Below are positions 1-7,701 of a stretch of 24,436 bases of DNA, in pieces. The translations under genes were made by a program, and so were the position numbers. Source of the stretch: JAYUHK01 sp043767025 (GTDB lineage Bacteria; Bacteroidota; Bacteroidia; Chitinophagales; Saprospiraceae); assembly GCA_043767025.1 (NCBI GenBank), contig JAYUHK010000148.1, positions 1-24,436 of the forward strand. The letters run 5' to 3'. The notes beneath the pieces were generated by a model. That model saw nothing but the letters and a program-made list of their open reading frames with translations. It did not search any database and was not told the DNA's origin. The stretch's first letter is position 1. Each line of letters starts with the position of its first letter.

Positions 1-298
1 CGCTGGCATCAAGGCTCTCTGTTGTATGTCTATCCGCACTATATTTTTCTATAAATATTTGATGCCGCTGGCATCAGGTTGTAAAACTGTTTTTTTACTC
101 AGCCTAAATAAGTTGCCCGTAGCGAGTATTTGGCTAATGCCAACATCAAATATTATCCATTGTCCGAGAGCTAAAGCAGTCGGCTTTTAATGAAAACTAA
201 ATATGTTCGGGTACTTAGTAATTTAAAACTGTCTTTTGGCGCGTCGCAAACTGCCAAAAAAATTATTTTTTACAAAGGTAATATTTTTTATTTCATTG
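1..298. other. Non-coding stretch left of the EamA transporter
   Basis: I see no convincing gene here. It contains a short hairpin repeat (see 61-76), a leftward promoter-like pair (273-304), and a 7-bp inverted repeat TTTTGGC/GCCAAAA (234-240 with 253-259, 12-nt loop) that lacks a clear T-tail. The stretch is AT-rich with many stops in all frames. It lies downstream of the transporter gene, which is on the minus strand, and so may be the leader of a leftward gene beyond the window edge. Confidence 0.5.
61..76. repeat. Short hairpin repeat, second copy truncated at the window edge
   Basis: Positions 61-75 read GATGCC-GCT-GGCATC, a 6-bp perfect stem with a 3-nt loop. The 11-mer CGCTGGCATCA at its right half (66-76) also occurs at positions 1-11, where the left half of the hairpin would be outside the window. 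Two copies 65 bp apart suggest a small dispersed or tandem palindromic repeat. Its function is unknown. Confidence 0.5.
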
Positions 299-304
299 TC
301 ACAA
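273..304 (-). promoter_or_regulatory. Bacteroidota-type promoter pointing left
   Basis: On the minus strand a TTG (302-304) is followed after 21 nt by TACCTTTG (273-280). This fits the Bacteroidota sigma-ABfr consensus TTTG–N19-22–TAnnTTTG. It overlaps the stop codon of the transporter (299-301) and would drive transcription into 1-272 and beyond. No target gene is visible in the window, so this is a sequence match only. Confidence 0.45.
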
Positions 305-1201
305 TTTCTGTATTTTTTTCTTTTTATCCATCGTCATCAACACCACGCCTACCAGCGTAATGGCTGCCGCAACGACCGTCCGAAAGTTCAATAACTCGCC
401 CAAAAAAGCCCAACCCAATATCAGAGCGACTATCGGATTGATGAAAGCGTAAGTGGACGCAAGCTGCGGACTGGCATTGTCTATGAGCCAAAGGAAAGCC
501 AAATACGCCACATAAGTTCCCACAAAAATCAGGTAACACATCGCCCAAAAAGTCGTGGCGGTACTCTCGGCGATTGCTTGAAGTTGGTTTTTTTCGACCA
601 AAAGGCTCATCGTCAAGCCAAACGCGCCACCCGACAACATCTGAAAAGCCGCATTTTGTAGCTTTACGGTTGGAAGTTCGAGATTTTTGGACGACAAACT
701 GCCGTAAGCCCACGAAATAGAGCCTACGATAATCATCGTCATCGGAAAAATAGGAATTGTTTTTCCGAAATCTTCCATCGGATTTATCAAATAAAACATT
801 CCGACGAGTCCAAGCACGATGCCTAAAATCGCAATTTTGGACGGAATGATTTGCTCAAAAAAGAAATAATTTAACCCAAAAATCCACAGCGGCAGCGTGG
901 AGCCGATGAGTGCCACGATGCCCGACGGAATGTAATGAATGGCGTAGGCATAGGTAGAGTTGCCGATGCCCGTGAGCAGCAGCCCCAAAAAAATGGAGTT
1001 GAGAAATGTTTTTCTCGGCGGCAGTTGGTGTCCACGAAGAAGTGTAAAAAGCAGCAAAATAGCTCCCCCAATCGTGAACCGAAGTCCCGAAACCAACAGT
1101 GGCGGCAAGGTTTCGAGCGCGATTTTTACGCCCATAAACGTAGAACCCCACACGACATAGACCAAGAAAAGTGCGAGGTATAATTTTGATTTGTAAGACA
1201 T
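299..1201 (-). CDS. EamA/DMT-family inner-membrane transporter
   Basis: This is a 300-residue, very hydrophobic protein with about ten predicted membrane segments and the two EamA repeats of the drug/metabolite transporter superfamily. The first repeat opens with LVYVVWGSTFMGVKIAL. The second contains TYAFINPIVALILGW near the C-terminus, and the protein ends in a short basic tail. Members export amino acids, metabolites or drugs; the substrate cannot be read from the sequence. The frame is open back to an ATG at 1270, but I chose the ATG at 1201. The upstream codons lie over the tRNA-Glu terminator hairpin (1239-1274) and encode a non-conserved Trp/Ser/Pro-rich leader, whereas the protein from MSYKSK has a normal EamA start. 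The gene follows tRNA-Glu on the same strand. Confidence 0.88.
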   Translation of the reverse strand: MSYKSKLYLALFLVYVVWGSTFMGVKIALETLPPLLVSGLRFTIGGAILLLFTLLRGHQLPPRKTFLNSIFLGLLLTGIGNSTYAYAIHYIPSGIVALIGSTLPLWIFGLNYFFFEQIIPSKIAILGIVLGLVGMFYLINPMEDFGKTIPIFPMTMIIVGSISWAYGSLSSKNLELPTVKLQNAAFQMLSGGAFGLTMSLLVEKNQLQAIAESTATTFWAMCYLIFVGTYVAYLAFLWLIDNASPQLASTYAFINPIVALILGWAFLGELLNFRTVVAAAITLVGVVLMTMDKKKKIQKL

Positions 1202-1238
1202 AGAGATTGGTGATTGTGGCGGTTGAGAAGATGAGAAT

Positions 1239-1274
1239 AAATAAAAAAGCCACCAAGTTTCGTGAAACAAGGTG
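1239..1274 (-). terminator. Intrinsic terminator of tRNA-Glu
   Basis: Read on the minus strand, CACC-TT-GTTTC (1274-1264) pairs with GAAAC-TT-GGTG (1261-1251). This gives nine base pairs interrupted by a TT/TT internal loop, and GC plus six T residues follow. It starts 15 nt after the encoded CCA of tRNA-Glu, as expected for a tRNA transcript terminator. Confidence 0.6.
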
Positions 1275-1288
1275 ACTTTTGATGAAGT

Positions 1289-1363
1289 TGGTAGCCCGTA
1301 GGGGAGTCGAACCCCTCTTACCAGGATGAAAACCTGGCGTCCTAACCGATAGACGAACGGGCC
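1289..1363 (-). tRNA. tRNA-Glu (anticodon TTC)
   Basis: The minus strand folds as a full cloverleaf. The acceptor stem is GGCCCGT/ACGGGCT, with a G1–U72 wobble. The D-arm contains the GGTTAGGA segment. The anticodon stem CCAGG/CCTGG encloses the loop TTTTCAT, whose anticodon TTC reads GAA/GAG (glutamate). The T-arm is AGGGG-TTCGACT-CCCCT. The discriminator base is A, and the CCA end is encoded (1289-1291). It has a promoter-like sequence upstream (1454-1485) and an intrinsic terminator just downstream. Confidence 0.96.
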
Positions 1364-1453
1364 CTAACACTTTAAATCAGGGATAATATAGAAATTATGT
1401 TTTCAAAACGACCTAAAGCAACCGTAAAAGAGATACTTTTTTTGATTGCGATG

Positions 1454-1485
1454 CAAAGGTAATACGTTTTTTGATGTTGCGCAAA
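1454..1485 (-). promoter_or_regulatory. Promoter for tRNA-Glu
   Basis: On the minus strand, TTTG (1485-1482) and TACCTTTG (1461-1454) are separated by 20 nt. This matches the Bacteroidota -33/-7 consensus exactly. The tRNA 5' end is about 90 nt downstream, allowing a short 5' leader. Confidence 0.65.
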
Positions 1486-1582
1486 TATTTTTCAATAAAA
1501 ATATTTTATTTTTATTTTTTCTCTTTCCTAAATTAATATTTAAAACATTTTTTGTTTAAAAAAATATAAAAAAATACAATAA

Positions 1583-1616
1583 TTTGTTTCTATTTCTAAA
1601 AAACCGTGTATCTTTG
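1583..1616 (+). promoter_or_regulatory. Promoter for parE
   Basis: TTTG (1583-1586) and TATCTTTG (1609-1616) are separated by 22 nt, matching the Bacteroidota -33/-7 elements. The ATG of parE is 54 nt after the -7 box, implying an untranslated leader of roughly 45-50 nt. Confidence 0.65.
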
Positions 1617-1670
1617 CCGACGGATTTACAAAAAAATCGATAGCAACTCAGTTCTAAATTTAACCAAAAT

Positions 1671-3551
1671 ATGTCAGAAATTACTTACAACGAAGATAAT
1701 ATCCGCTCCCTCGACTGGCGCGAACACATACGGCTGCGCTCGGGAATGTATATCGGAAAATTGGGCGACGGAATGGCTTTTGACGACGGTATTTATGTGC
1801 TGCTCAAAGAAATCGTGGACAACTGTATTGACGAATATGTGATGGGACACGGCAAAAATATTGACATCAAGATTCAGGACGGAACGGTCGAAATACGAGA
1901 TTATGGGCGTGGGATTCCGCTCGGAAAAGTCGTAGAGTGTGTGTCACAAATCAATACTGGCGGAAAATACGACAGCAAAGCATTCAAAAAATCAGTCGGT
2001 CTGAATGGCGTGGGGACGAAAGCCGTCAATGCACTTTCCGACTATTTCAAGGTGCAAGCTATCCGCGATGGCGAAATGAAAATCGCCGAATTTGAGCAAG
2101 GACTCCTCAAAACCGACGCAAAAATAGCAAAAACTACCCTCGAAAATGGTACTTTTGTTGCCTTTCGTCCCGACAGTGGTATTTTTAAAAATTACCGATT
2201 CATCGCCGAATATGTCGAAACGCAACTCTGGAACTACGCCTACCTGAACGCTGGATTGAAAATAAATTACAACGGAAAAGTTTTTTTATCCAAAAATGGA
2301 TTGCTCGATTTGCTGCACCGCAAGACCGAAGCCGAAACGCTCCGCTACCCAATTATCCACCTCAAAGGCGAGGACATCGAAGTCGCTATCACGCACGGCG
2401 ACCACTACGGCGAGCAATATCACTCGTTTGTGAATGGACAAAACACCACGCAAGGCGGCACTCACTTGGTCGCTTTTCGGGAGGCTGTGGTGCGCACGGT
2501 ACGCGAGCATTTTAAGAAAAATTTTGACCCAAAAGACATTCGCGCCAGCATCATCGCTGCGGTGAGCGTGCGCGTGGAAGAGCCGATTTTTGAGTCGCAA
2601 ACGAAGACCAAATTGGGTTCTCAAAATATTGCGCCCGAAGGACAATCTATGAAAACTTTTATAGAAGGTTTTTTGGTGAAAGAATTGGATAATTTTTTGC
2701 ACAAAAATCCAGAAGTCGCCAAAGCGTTGGAAAAACGTATTTTGCAGTCCGAGCGCGAGCGAAAAGACATGGCGGACGTGAAAAAAATTGCCAACGAGCG
2801 CGCCAAAAAAGCAAATATTCACAACAAAAAACTGCGCGACTGCCGCGTGCATTTCAACGAAAAAAGTGGCGCGGAGGAGCAGCGTCTGGCGACGACTATT
2901 TTTATCACAGAGGGAGATTCGGCGAGCGGCTCTATCACGAAGTCGAGAAATGTAGCCACCCAAGCGGTGTTCAGTCTGCGCGGAAAACCCCTAAATTGTT
3001 ATGGACTGACTAAAAAAATCGTCTATCAGAACGAAGAATTTAACTTGCTGCAGCACGCCCTCAACATCGAAGACAGCCTCGAAGACCTGCGCTACAACCG
3101 CGTCGTCATCGCCACCGATGCGGACGTGGACGGAATGCACATTCGCTTGTTGTTGCTCACTTTTTTTCTCCAATTTTTTCCTGACATCGTCCGCGAAGGA
3201 CACCTTTATATCCTCAACACGCCGCTTTTTCGAGTGCGCGACAAAAAAGATACCTTTTATTGTTATTCCGAAACGGAAAAACAACAAGCGATAAAAAAAC
3301 TGCGTGGCAAAGCGGAAATCACTCGTTTCAAAGGATTGGGAGAAATCTCACCCGACGAATTTGGGGGTTTTATCGGTGAAAATATCAAGCTCGAACCCGT
3401 TATTTTGCTCGAAGATATGAGTATTGACAAGATTTTGGAGTATTATATGGGCAAAAATACGATGGAGCGACAAGAATTTATCATCGCCAATCTAAAAATT
3501 GAGTTAGATGTCGTCGAAGCCGTAGAAGCGGACTTGGAAGAAGTCGCGTAG
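1671..3551 (+). CDS. parE: DNA topoisomerase IV subunit B
   Basis: This is the ATPase subunit of a type IIA topoisomerase, which decatenates daughter chromosomes and works with ParC (not in this window). It is 626 residues, a normal length. The GHKL ATPase domain shows Glu47/Asn51 in EIVDN, DYGRGIP (77-83) and GLNGVGTKAVNALS (from 110). The transducer has QTKTKLG (310-316). The TOPRIM domain has the catalytic EGDSASG (414-420) and DADVDG (483-488). The start HIRLRSGMYIGKLGDG and the SVGLNGVGTKA segment are typical of the Bacteroidota ParE lineage rather than GyrB. The ATG at 1671 follows a clear promoter, and no in-frame start closer to that promoter is needed. porX follows after 102 nt. GyrB is the alternative, but the sequence is closer to ParE. 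Confidence 0.93.
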   Translation: MSEITYNEDNIRSLDWREHIRLRSGMYIGKLGDGMAFDDGIYVLLKEIVDNCIDEYVMGHGKNIDIKIQDGTVEIRDYGRGIPLGKVVECVSQINTGGKYDSKAFKKSVGLNGVGTKAVNALSDYFKVQAIRDGEMKIAEFEQGLLKTDAKIAKTTLENGTFVAFRPDSGIFKNYRFIAEYVETQLWNYAYLNAGLKINYNGKVFLSKNGLLDLLHRKTEAETLRYPIIHLKGEDIEVAITHGDHYGEQYHSFVNGQNTTQGGTHLVAFREAVVRTVREHFKKNFDPKDIRASIIAAVSVRVEEPIFESQTKTKLGSQNIAPEGQSMKTFIEGFLVKELDNFLHKNPEVAKALEKRILQSERERKDMADVKKIANERAKKANIHNKKLRDCRVHFNEKSGAEEQRLATTIFITEGDSASGSITKSRNVATQAVFSLRGKPLNCYGLTKKIVYQNEEFNLLQHALNIEDSLEDLRYNRVVIATDADVDGMHIRLLLLTFFLQFFPDIVREGHLYILNTPLFRVRDKKDTFYCYSETEKQQAIKKLRGKAEITRFKGLGEISPDEFGGFIGENIKLEPVILLEDMSIDKILEYYMGKNTMERQEFIIANLKIELDVVEAVEADLEEVA

Positions 3552-3653
3552 AGATGAGCAAGATAGAATATTCGGTCGAATTATACTAACATCTGCCAAT
3601 CGCTCGTTTGATATTTCATACATTTACAATTAAAAAAAAATTAAAACGACGAC

Positions 3654-5210
3654 ATGGATAAAATAACGATTCTTTGGGCTGATGACGAAATTGATACCCT
3701 AAAACCGCAAATTCTGTTCCTGAAACAAAAAGGATACGAAGTTATTACCGTCACCAACGGCTACGACGCGGTGGAAGAATGTGAGAAAAATAGTGATATT
3801 GACGTAGTCTTTTTGGACGAATCTATGCCCGGAATCACGGGACTCGAAACTTTGCAAAAGATAAAATCTACCCAAAATACGCTGCCAGTCGTGATGATTA
3901 CAAAAAATGAAGCGGAGCATATTATGGAGGAAGCGATTGGGTCGCAAATCTCGGATTACCTGATAAAGCCCATCAATCCGCACCAGATTTTGCTCACTTT
4001 GAAGAAAATAATCGACAACAAACGCTTGGTGCGAGAGAAAACAGCCTCTAACTATCGGCAGGATTTTAACAATATTTTTCAGCAAATCAACAGCAATCTC
4101 AACTGCAACGAGTGGGCGGACATCTACAAAACCATCATTGATTGGGAGCTGAAATTGGACGAAACGGGGACGGGCGAAATGAACGAAATCCTAACCATGC
4201 AAAAGAGCGAAGCGAACTCGGAATTTTCAAAATTTGTGGCTAAAAACTACAAAAGTTGGGTGGCTGGCGTGAACGATGCGCCCGTGATGTCCAACAATCT
4301 GCTCCGAAGCAAAGTGTTTCCACGCATGGACAACGAATGTCCGACTTTTATACTTTTATTGGATAATTTGAGGTTCGACCAATGGAAAATTATTGAGCCT
4401 ATTGTGACAGAGTATTTTAAGGTAGAAGAGGAAGATTTTTTCTACAGCATCTTGCCGACCTCGACACAATACAGCCGAAATGCGATTTTTGCGGGAATGA
4501 TGCCCGCCGAAATCGAGTCCAAATTTCCGAACTGGTGGCTCAACGACAACGACGAAGGCGGTAAGAATTTGCACGAGCACGAGCTTTTGACAGAGCAGTT
4601 GAAAAGGGTTTTTCGGAAGGAAATCAAACACGATTATCAAAAAATAACCAACGTCGCCAACGGAAAACTTTTGCAGGATAATATTTTAAATTATTTAAAA
4701 AATGACCTAACTGTGATAGTCTATAATTTTATTGATATGTTGTCACACGCACGCACGGAAATGGAAGTTTTGAAGGAATTGGCGGGCGACGAAACCGCTT
4801 ATCGGTCGCTCACTCGGTCTTGGTTTTTGCACTCGCCGCTTTGGTCGGCGCTGCAAAAAATCGCCGAAAAAAATGTTCAATTAGTCATTCTTACCGACCA
4901 CGGGACGATTCGGGTCAAACAGCCGTCGCGCGTGATTGGCGACCGCGAAACGACGACCAACTTGAGGTACAAAGTCGGGCGCAACCTTCAATACGAGAAG
5001 AAAGATGTGCTTGAAATTCGCGACCCCAAAGAAGTCGGTTTGCCGCGCCCCAATGTGAGTTCGGCGTTCATTTTTGCGAAGCAAGATTCATACTTTCTTT
5101 ATCCCAACAATTACAACCACTTCAACAATTACTACCGAAATACGTTCCAACATGGCGGCATTTCTTTGGAAGAAATGATTTGTCCAGTGATTCGCCTGCG
5201 TTCAAAATAA
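3654..5210 (+). CDS. porX: PorX: response regulator with PglZ phosphodiesterase domain
   Basis: PorX controls the type IX secretion system in Bacteroidota. In studied species it is the response regulator partner of the PorY kinase and also has phosphodiesterase activity on cyclic oligonucleotides. The protein is 518 residues, the usual PorX length. The N-terminal REC domain (about 1-120) has the acidic pair Asp10/Asp11, the phospho-acceptor Asp55 in VVFLDESMPG, Thr83 and Lys105. A helical linker (about 120-215) leads into a C-terminal PglZ domain. This domain keeps the alkaline-phosphatase-type metal and nucleophile residues: Asp237 in LLLDNLRFDQW, Thr271 in LPTSTQYSR, Asp361/His365 in NFIDMLSH, Asp415-His416 in TDHG, and His500 in FQHGG. 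It is complete, and no key residue is missing. PorY and secretion components are not nearby. hemF follows with a 15-nt gap. Confidence 0.93.
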   Translation: MDKITILWADDEIDTLKPQILFLKQKGYEVITVTNGYDAVEECEKNSDIDVVFLDESMPGITGLETLQKIKSTQNTLPVVMITKNEAEHIMEEAIGSQISDYLIKPINPHQILLTLKKIIDNKRLVREKTASNYRQDFNNIFQQINSNLNCNEWADIYKTIIDWELKLDETGTGEMNEILTMQKSEANSEFSKFVAKNYKSWVAGVNDAPVMSNNLLRSKVFPRMDNECPTFILLLDNLRFDQWKIIEPIVTEYFKVEEEDFFYSILPTSTQYSRNAIFAGMMPAEIESKFPNWWLNDNDEGGKNLHEHELLTEQLKRVFRKEIKHDYQKITNVANGKLLQDNILNYLKNDLTVIVYNFIDMLSHARTEMEVLKELAGDETAYRSLTRSWFLHSPLWSALQKIAEKNVQLVILTDHGTIRVKQPSRVIGDRETTTNLRYKVGRNLQYEKKDVLEIRDPKEVGLPRPNVSSAFIFAKQDSYFLYPNNYNHFNNYYRNTFQHGGISLEEMICPVIRLRSK

Positions 5211-5225
5211 AATGTCACAAATTTG

Positions 5226-6131
5226 ATGAAAAAAGAAGAAATTTCGGATTGGTTTCAGTCCCTGCAAGACGATATTTGTAGTCAGTTGGAAACTGCCGAC
5301 GGCGGCGGAAAATTCGTGGAAGACGCTTGGGAGAGAGAAGGCGGCGGTGGCGGCAAAAGCCGCATTATATCAGGAAATCACATCGAAAAAGGCGGCGTTA
5401 ATTTTTCAGCAGTGTATGGCGACTTGCCCGAAATGACAGCAAAAATGCTCAAAATAGATGCCGATAATACTTTTTTTGCCACAGGTGTTTCTATTGTCTT
5501 ACACCCCAAAAATCCATTCGTTCCCATTATCCACATGAACGTCCGCTACTTCGAAACGAGCGACGGCAACTGGTGGTTTGGCGGTGGCATTGACCTCACG
5601 CCAGCTTACATTCAGGAGGAAGATGCGGCATTTTTTCACCGTGCATTGAAAACAACTTGCAATCTATACAATGTCACATATTACGAAAAATTCAAAAAAT
5701 GGGCAGACGATTATTTTTATATTCCGCACAGAAATGAAACACGCGGAGTAGGAGGAATTTTTTTCGATTATCTGAATGAAAAAAAAGGAAAAAAAACAGA
5801 AATATTTGATTTTGTGAAAGCCGTTGGGAACACTTTTGCGCCGACTTACTTGCATATTTTGGATAAAAATAAATCTAAAATATTCAGCGAAGCAAACAAA
5901 AAATGGCAGCTTATACGCAGAGGACGCTACGTAGAGTTTAATTTAGTTTGGGACAAAGGCACGAAATTCGGACTCGAAACGAATGGTCGCACCGAATCAA
6001 TTTTGATGAGTCTTCCGCCTTTCGCAGCTTGGGAATACGACTACCAACTCGAAGCAGGCAGCGAAGAAGAACGGACTGTTTTGCGGCTAAAAAAAGAAAT
6101 TGATTGGCTGAAATACAACACAACTCATTGA
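5226..6131 (+). CDS. hemF: Oxygen-dependent coproporphyrinogen III oxidase
   Basis: HemF uses O2 to decarboxylate coproporphyrinogen III to protoporphyrinogen IX in heme synthesis, and acts as a cytoplasmic homodimer. The 301-residue length is normal. Family signatures are present in order: a Gly-rich stretch (GGGGGK, about 40-44), HPKNPFVPIIHMNVRYFE with the active-site His103, the WWFGGGIDLTP block (about 117-125), an RGVGGIFFDY block (about 173-182), and RYVEFNLVWDKGTKFGLETNGR (about 234-255) near the C-terminus. I take ATG 5226 as the start; a TTG immediately before it (5223) is possible but unnecessary. The gene is 15 nt behind porX and probably cotranscribed. An O2-dependent enzyme points to aerobic life. 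Its stop lies 7 nt from the stop of the convergent lipoprotein gene. Confidence 0.95.
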   Translation: MKKEEISDWFQSLQDDICSQLETADGGGKFVEDAWEREGGGGGKSRIISGNHIEKGGVNFSAVYGDLPEMTAKMLKIDADNTFFATGVSIVLHPKNPFVPIIHMNVRYFETSDGNWWFGGGIDLTPAYIQEEDAAFFHRALKTTCNLYNVTYYEKFKKWADDYFYIPHRNETRGVGGIFFDYLNEKKGKKTEIFDFVKAVGNTFAPTYLHILDKNKSKIFSEANKKWQLIRRGRYVEFNLVWDKGTKFGLETNGRTESILMSLPPFAAWEYDYQLEAGSEEERTVLRLKKEIDWLKYNTTH

Positions 6132-6138
6132 TTGTCAA

Positions 6139-6627
6139 TTATTTGCATTGTAAATAAATCGGACTTGCTTCTACGATATTGCTCCGGTTGCCGGCTCTAT
6201 CTTTGATAAAAATCTGGTAAATAAGCGTATCAATCGGCTTTTGAGTCGAAGGCGTGCAGGGGATTTGGTTCTTATAAACACAGCAACTCGTGTAGGCGCG
6301 AAAGGTAATTTCTCCCGAAATTCCGTTGCCTGTGCCTTGCGGCGGAACGTTTGGAATAGCCGAATTTTCGGTCGTATCGTTGAGCCTTTTGTCAATCACA
6401 AAAATATTTGGGGTGTTATTAGTGCTTCCAATATCGCCGTCGCCGTCGGTAAATGTGACAGTGATATAAGTGGTATCTTCGTTAGATTTTCCTTGTTTCA
6501 TCAAAGATTTTGTAAGACTTTTGAACGCAATAACAGGCTCATTCGGATAATTCGGCGGCTTTGCGCAACCAAAAAAAATGCTTGCCGTACATACCAGTAC
6601 TCCGATTGCGAAAATTAGATTTTTCAT
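6139..6627 (-). CDS. Small secreted lipoprotein of unknown function
   Basis: This 162-residue protein begins with Lys followed by a hydrophobic signal of about 17 residues, ending in FFGC with Cys21 as the lipid-modified residue. Position -3/-2 is Phe-Phe, a slightly loose lipobox. The mature part contains VTFTDGDGDIGS, a Ca-binding-like Asp/Gly segment also seen in Bacteroidota surface lipoproteins, then a Cys-Cys pair and a beta-rich tail (IKDRAGNRSN). It resembles the Bacteroidota 'DGDGDIG' lipoproteins, whose function is not known. An in-frame ATG exists at 6681, but it would put 18 polar residues before the signal peptide and overlap the divergent gene, so I use 6627. It is convergent with hemF and divergent from the LuxE-like gene with only 42 nt between starts. 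Confidence 0.8.
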   Translation of the reverse strand: MKNLIFAIGVLVCTASIFFGCAKPPNYPNEPVIAFKSLTKSLMKQGKSNEDTTYITVTFTDGDGDIGSTNNTPNIFVIDKRLNDTTENSAIPNVPPQGTGNGISGEITFRAYTSCCVYKNQIPCTPSTQKPIDTLIYQIFIKDRAGNRSNIVEASPIYLQCK

Positions 6628-6669
6628 AAAAGATTGTTTTTTATTCAACGCCAAATGTGATTTTTTAGT

Positions 6670-7698
6670 TTGCAAACACACGAAATTATAAGTGATAGTT
6701 TAGAAAATTCCTTTCAAAAGTTAGAAAATCAGCTTTTGAGAGGCTTTGTGACAGATGATTTTGATTCATTTGCGCTCCAGATTTTTCAGTTACAAGCTAA
6801 ACACAATCCAATCTATAAAAAATATTTGGATTTGTTGGGCGTAGAAGTCGAAAATATTCGTAAAATAGAAAATATTCCGTTTCTGCCGATTCAATTTTTT
6901 AAAAATTATGAAATAAAAACTGGCAACTGGAAAACTGAAAAACAATATTCGAGCAGCGGCACGACCGGACAAACAACGAGTTCTCATGCGGTAAAAGACG
7001 AAAATTTTTGTCACAAAATCGCTAAAATTGGTTTTGAAAATCGGTACGGAAGCCTACAAAACTATGCAATTCTGGGCTTGCTTCCCTCCTATTTGGAGCG
7101 TAATAACTCGTCTTTGGTGAGTATGGTTGATTACTTTATTTCGGAGTCAAAACAGTCAAATAGTGGGTTTTTTCTCGACGATTTCGATAAATTATTTGCG
7201 ATATTGGCGCAAAATAAGCAAAATAATATCCCTACTCTACTCATCGGAGTCAGCTTTGCACTCGTAGATTTTTCCGAAAAATATAAAATCAGTGACGCAA
7301 ATAATTTGATAATCATGGAAACTGGTGGTATGAAAGGACGGCGAAAAGAACTTACTAAAAGCGAACTTCATACCTTATTGATGTCGAAATTTTCGACACA
7401 ACAGATTGATTCTGAATATGGTATGACAGAATTATTTTCACAAGCGTACTCCAAAGGAGCTGGAGTTTTTGTAGCTTCGCCGACTATGAAAATTTTAATT
7501 CGAGAAGTTCAAGACCCGCTTACTTTGCAAGGCATTGGCAAAACTGGTGCTATCAATGTCATTGACTTGGCGAACCTTCACACCTGTAGTTTTATTGCTA
7601 CCGAAGATGTCGGAAAAATAGATGCCGATGGTAATTTTGAGCTGCTCGGAAGGTTGGACGCATCGGATATTAGAGGTTGTAATTTGATGGTAGAATAA
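6670..7698 (+). CDS. LuxE-type acyl-protein synthetase (acyl-adenylating)
   Basis: This 342-residue enzyme belongs to the ANL adenylate-forming superfamily, LuxE branch. LuxE activates a fatty acid with ATP and passes it to a Cys. Visible motifs are PFLPIQFFKNY (about 70-80), typical of LuxE-like proteins; the phosphate-binding loop YSSSGTTG (93-100); EYGMTE (249-254), equivalent to the A5 YGxTE motif; and a C-terminal GRLDASDIRG. No luciferase genes (luxA/B/C/D) are near, so the substrate is unknown; homologues occur in non-luminous Bacteroidota. The start appears to be TTG: the frame has a TGA at 6658-6660 and no ATG before residue 120, so TTG 6670 is the best choice. recF starts 3 nt after the stop, so the two are almost certainly translated from one message. 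Confidence 0.82.
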   Translation: MQTHEIISDSLENSFQKLENQLLRGFVTDDFDSFALQIFQLQAKHNPIYKKYLDLLGVEVENIRKIENIPFLPIQFFKNYEIKTGNWKTEKQYSSSGTTGQTTSSHAVKDENFCHKIAKIGFENRYGSLQNYAILGLLPSYLERNNSSLVSMVDYFISESKQSNSGFFLDDFDKLFAILAQNKQNNIPTLLIGVSFALVDFSEKYKISDANNLIIMETGGMKGRRKELTKSELHTLLMSKFSTQQIDSEYGMTELFSQAYSKGAGVFVASPTMKILIREVQDPLTLQGIGKTGAINVIDLANLHTCSFIATEDVGKIDADGNFELLGRLDASDIRGCNLMVE

Positions 7699-7701
7699 TT
7701 T

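Larger units (their letters stand above)
1364..1670. other. Intergenic region between divergent tRNA-Glu and parE
   Basis: This AT-rich stretch has no gene. It holds two divergent promoter-like sequences, one leftward for tRNA-Glu and one rightward for parE, described separately. The rest is runs of A and T with no other structure I can support. Confidence 0.6.

Noticed and set aside
1202..1270. N-terminal extension of the EamA transporter to an ATG at 1270
   Set aside because: It overlaps the tRNA-Glu terminator hairpin and adds a non-conserved leader before a normal EamA start.
2286..2963. Open frame of 225 codons antisense to parE
   Set aside because: It lies entirely inside the conserved parE gene, and its composition is typical of an antisense shadow.
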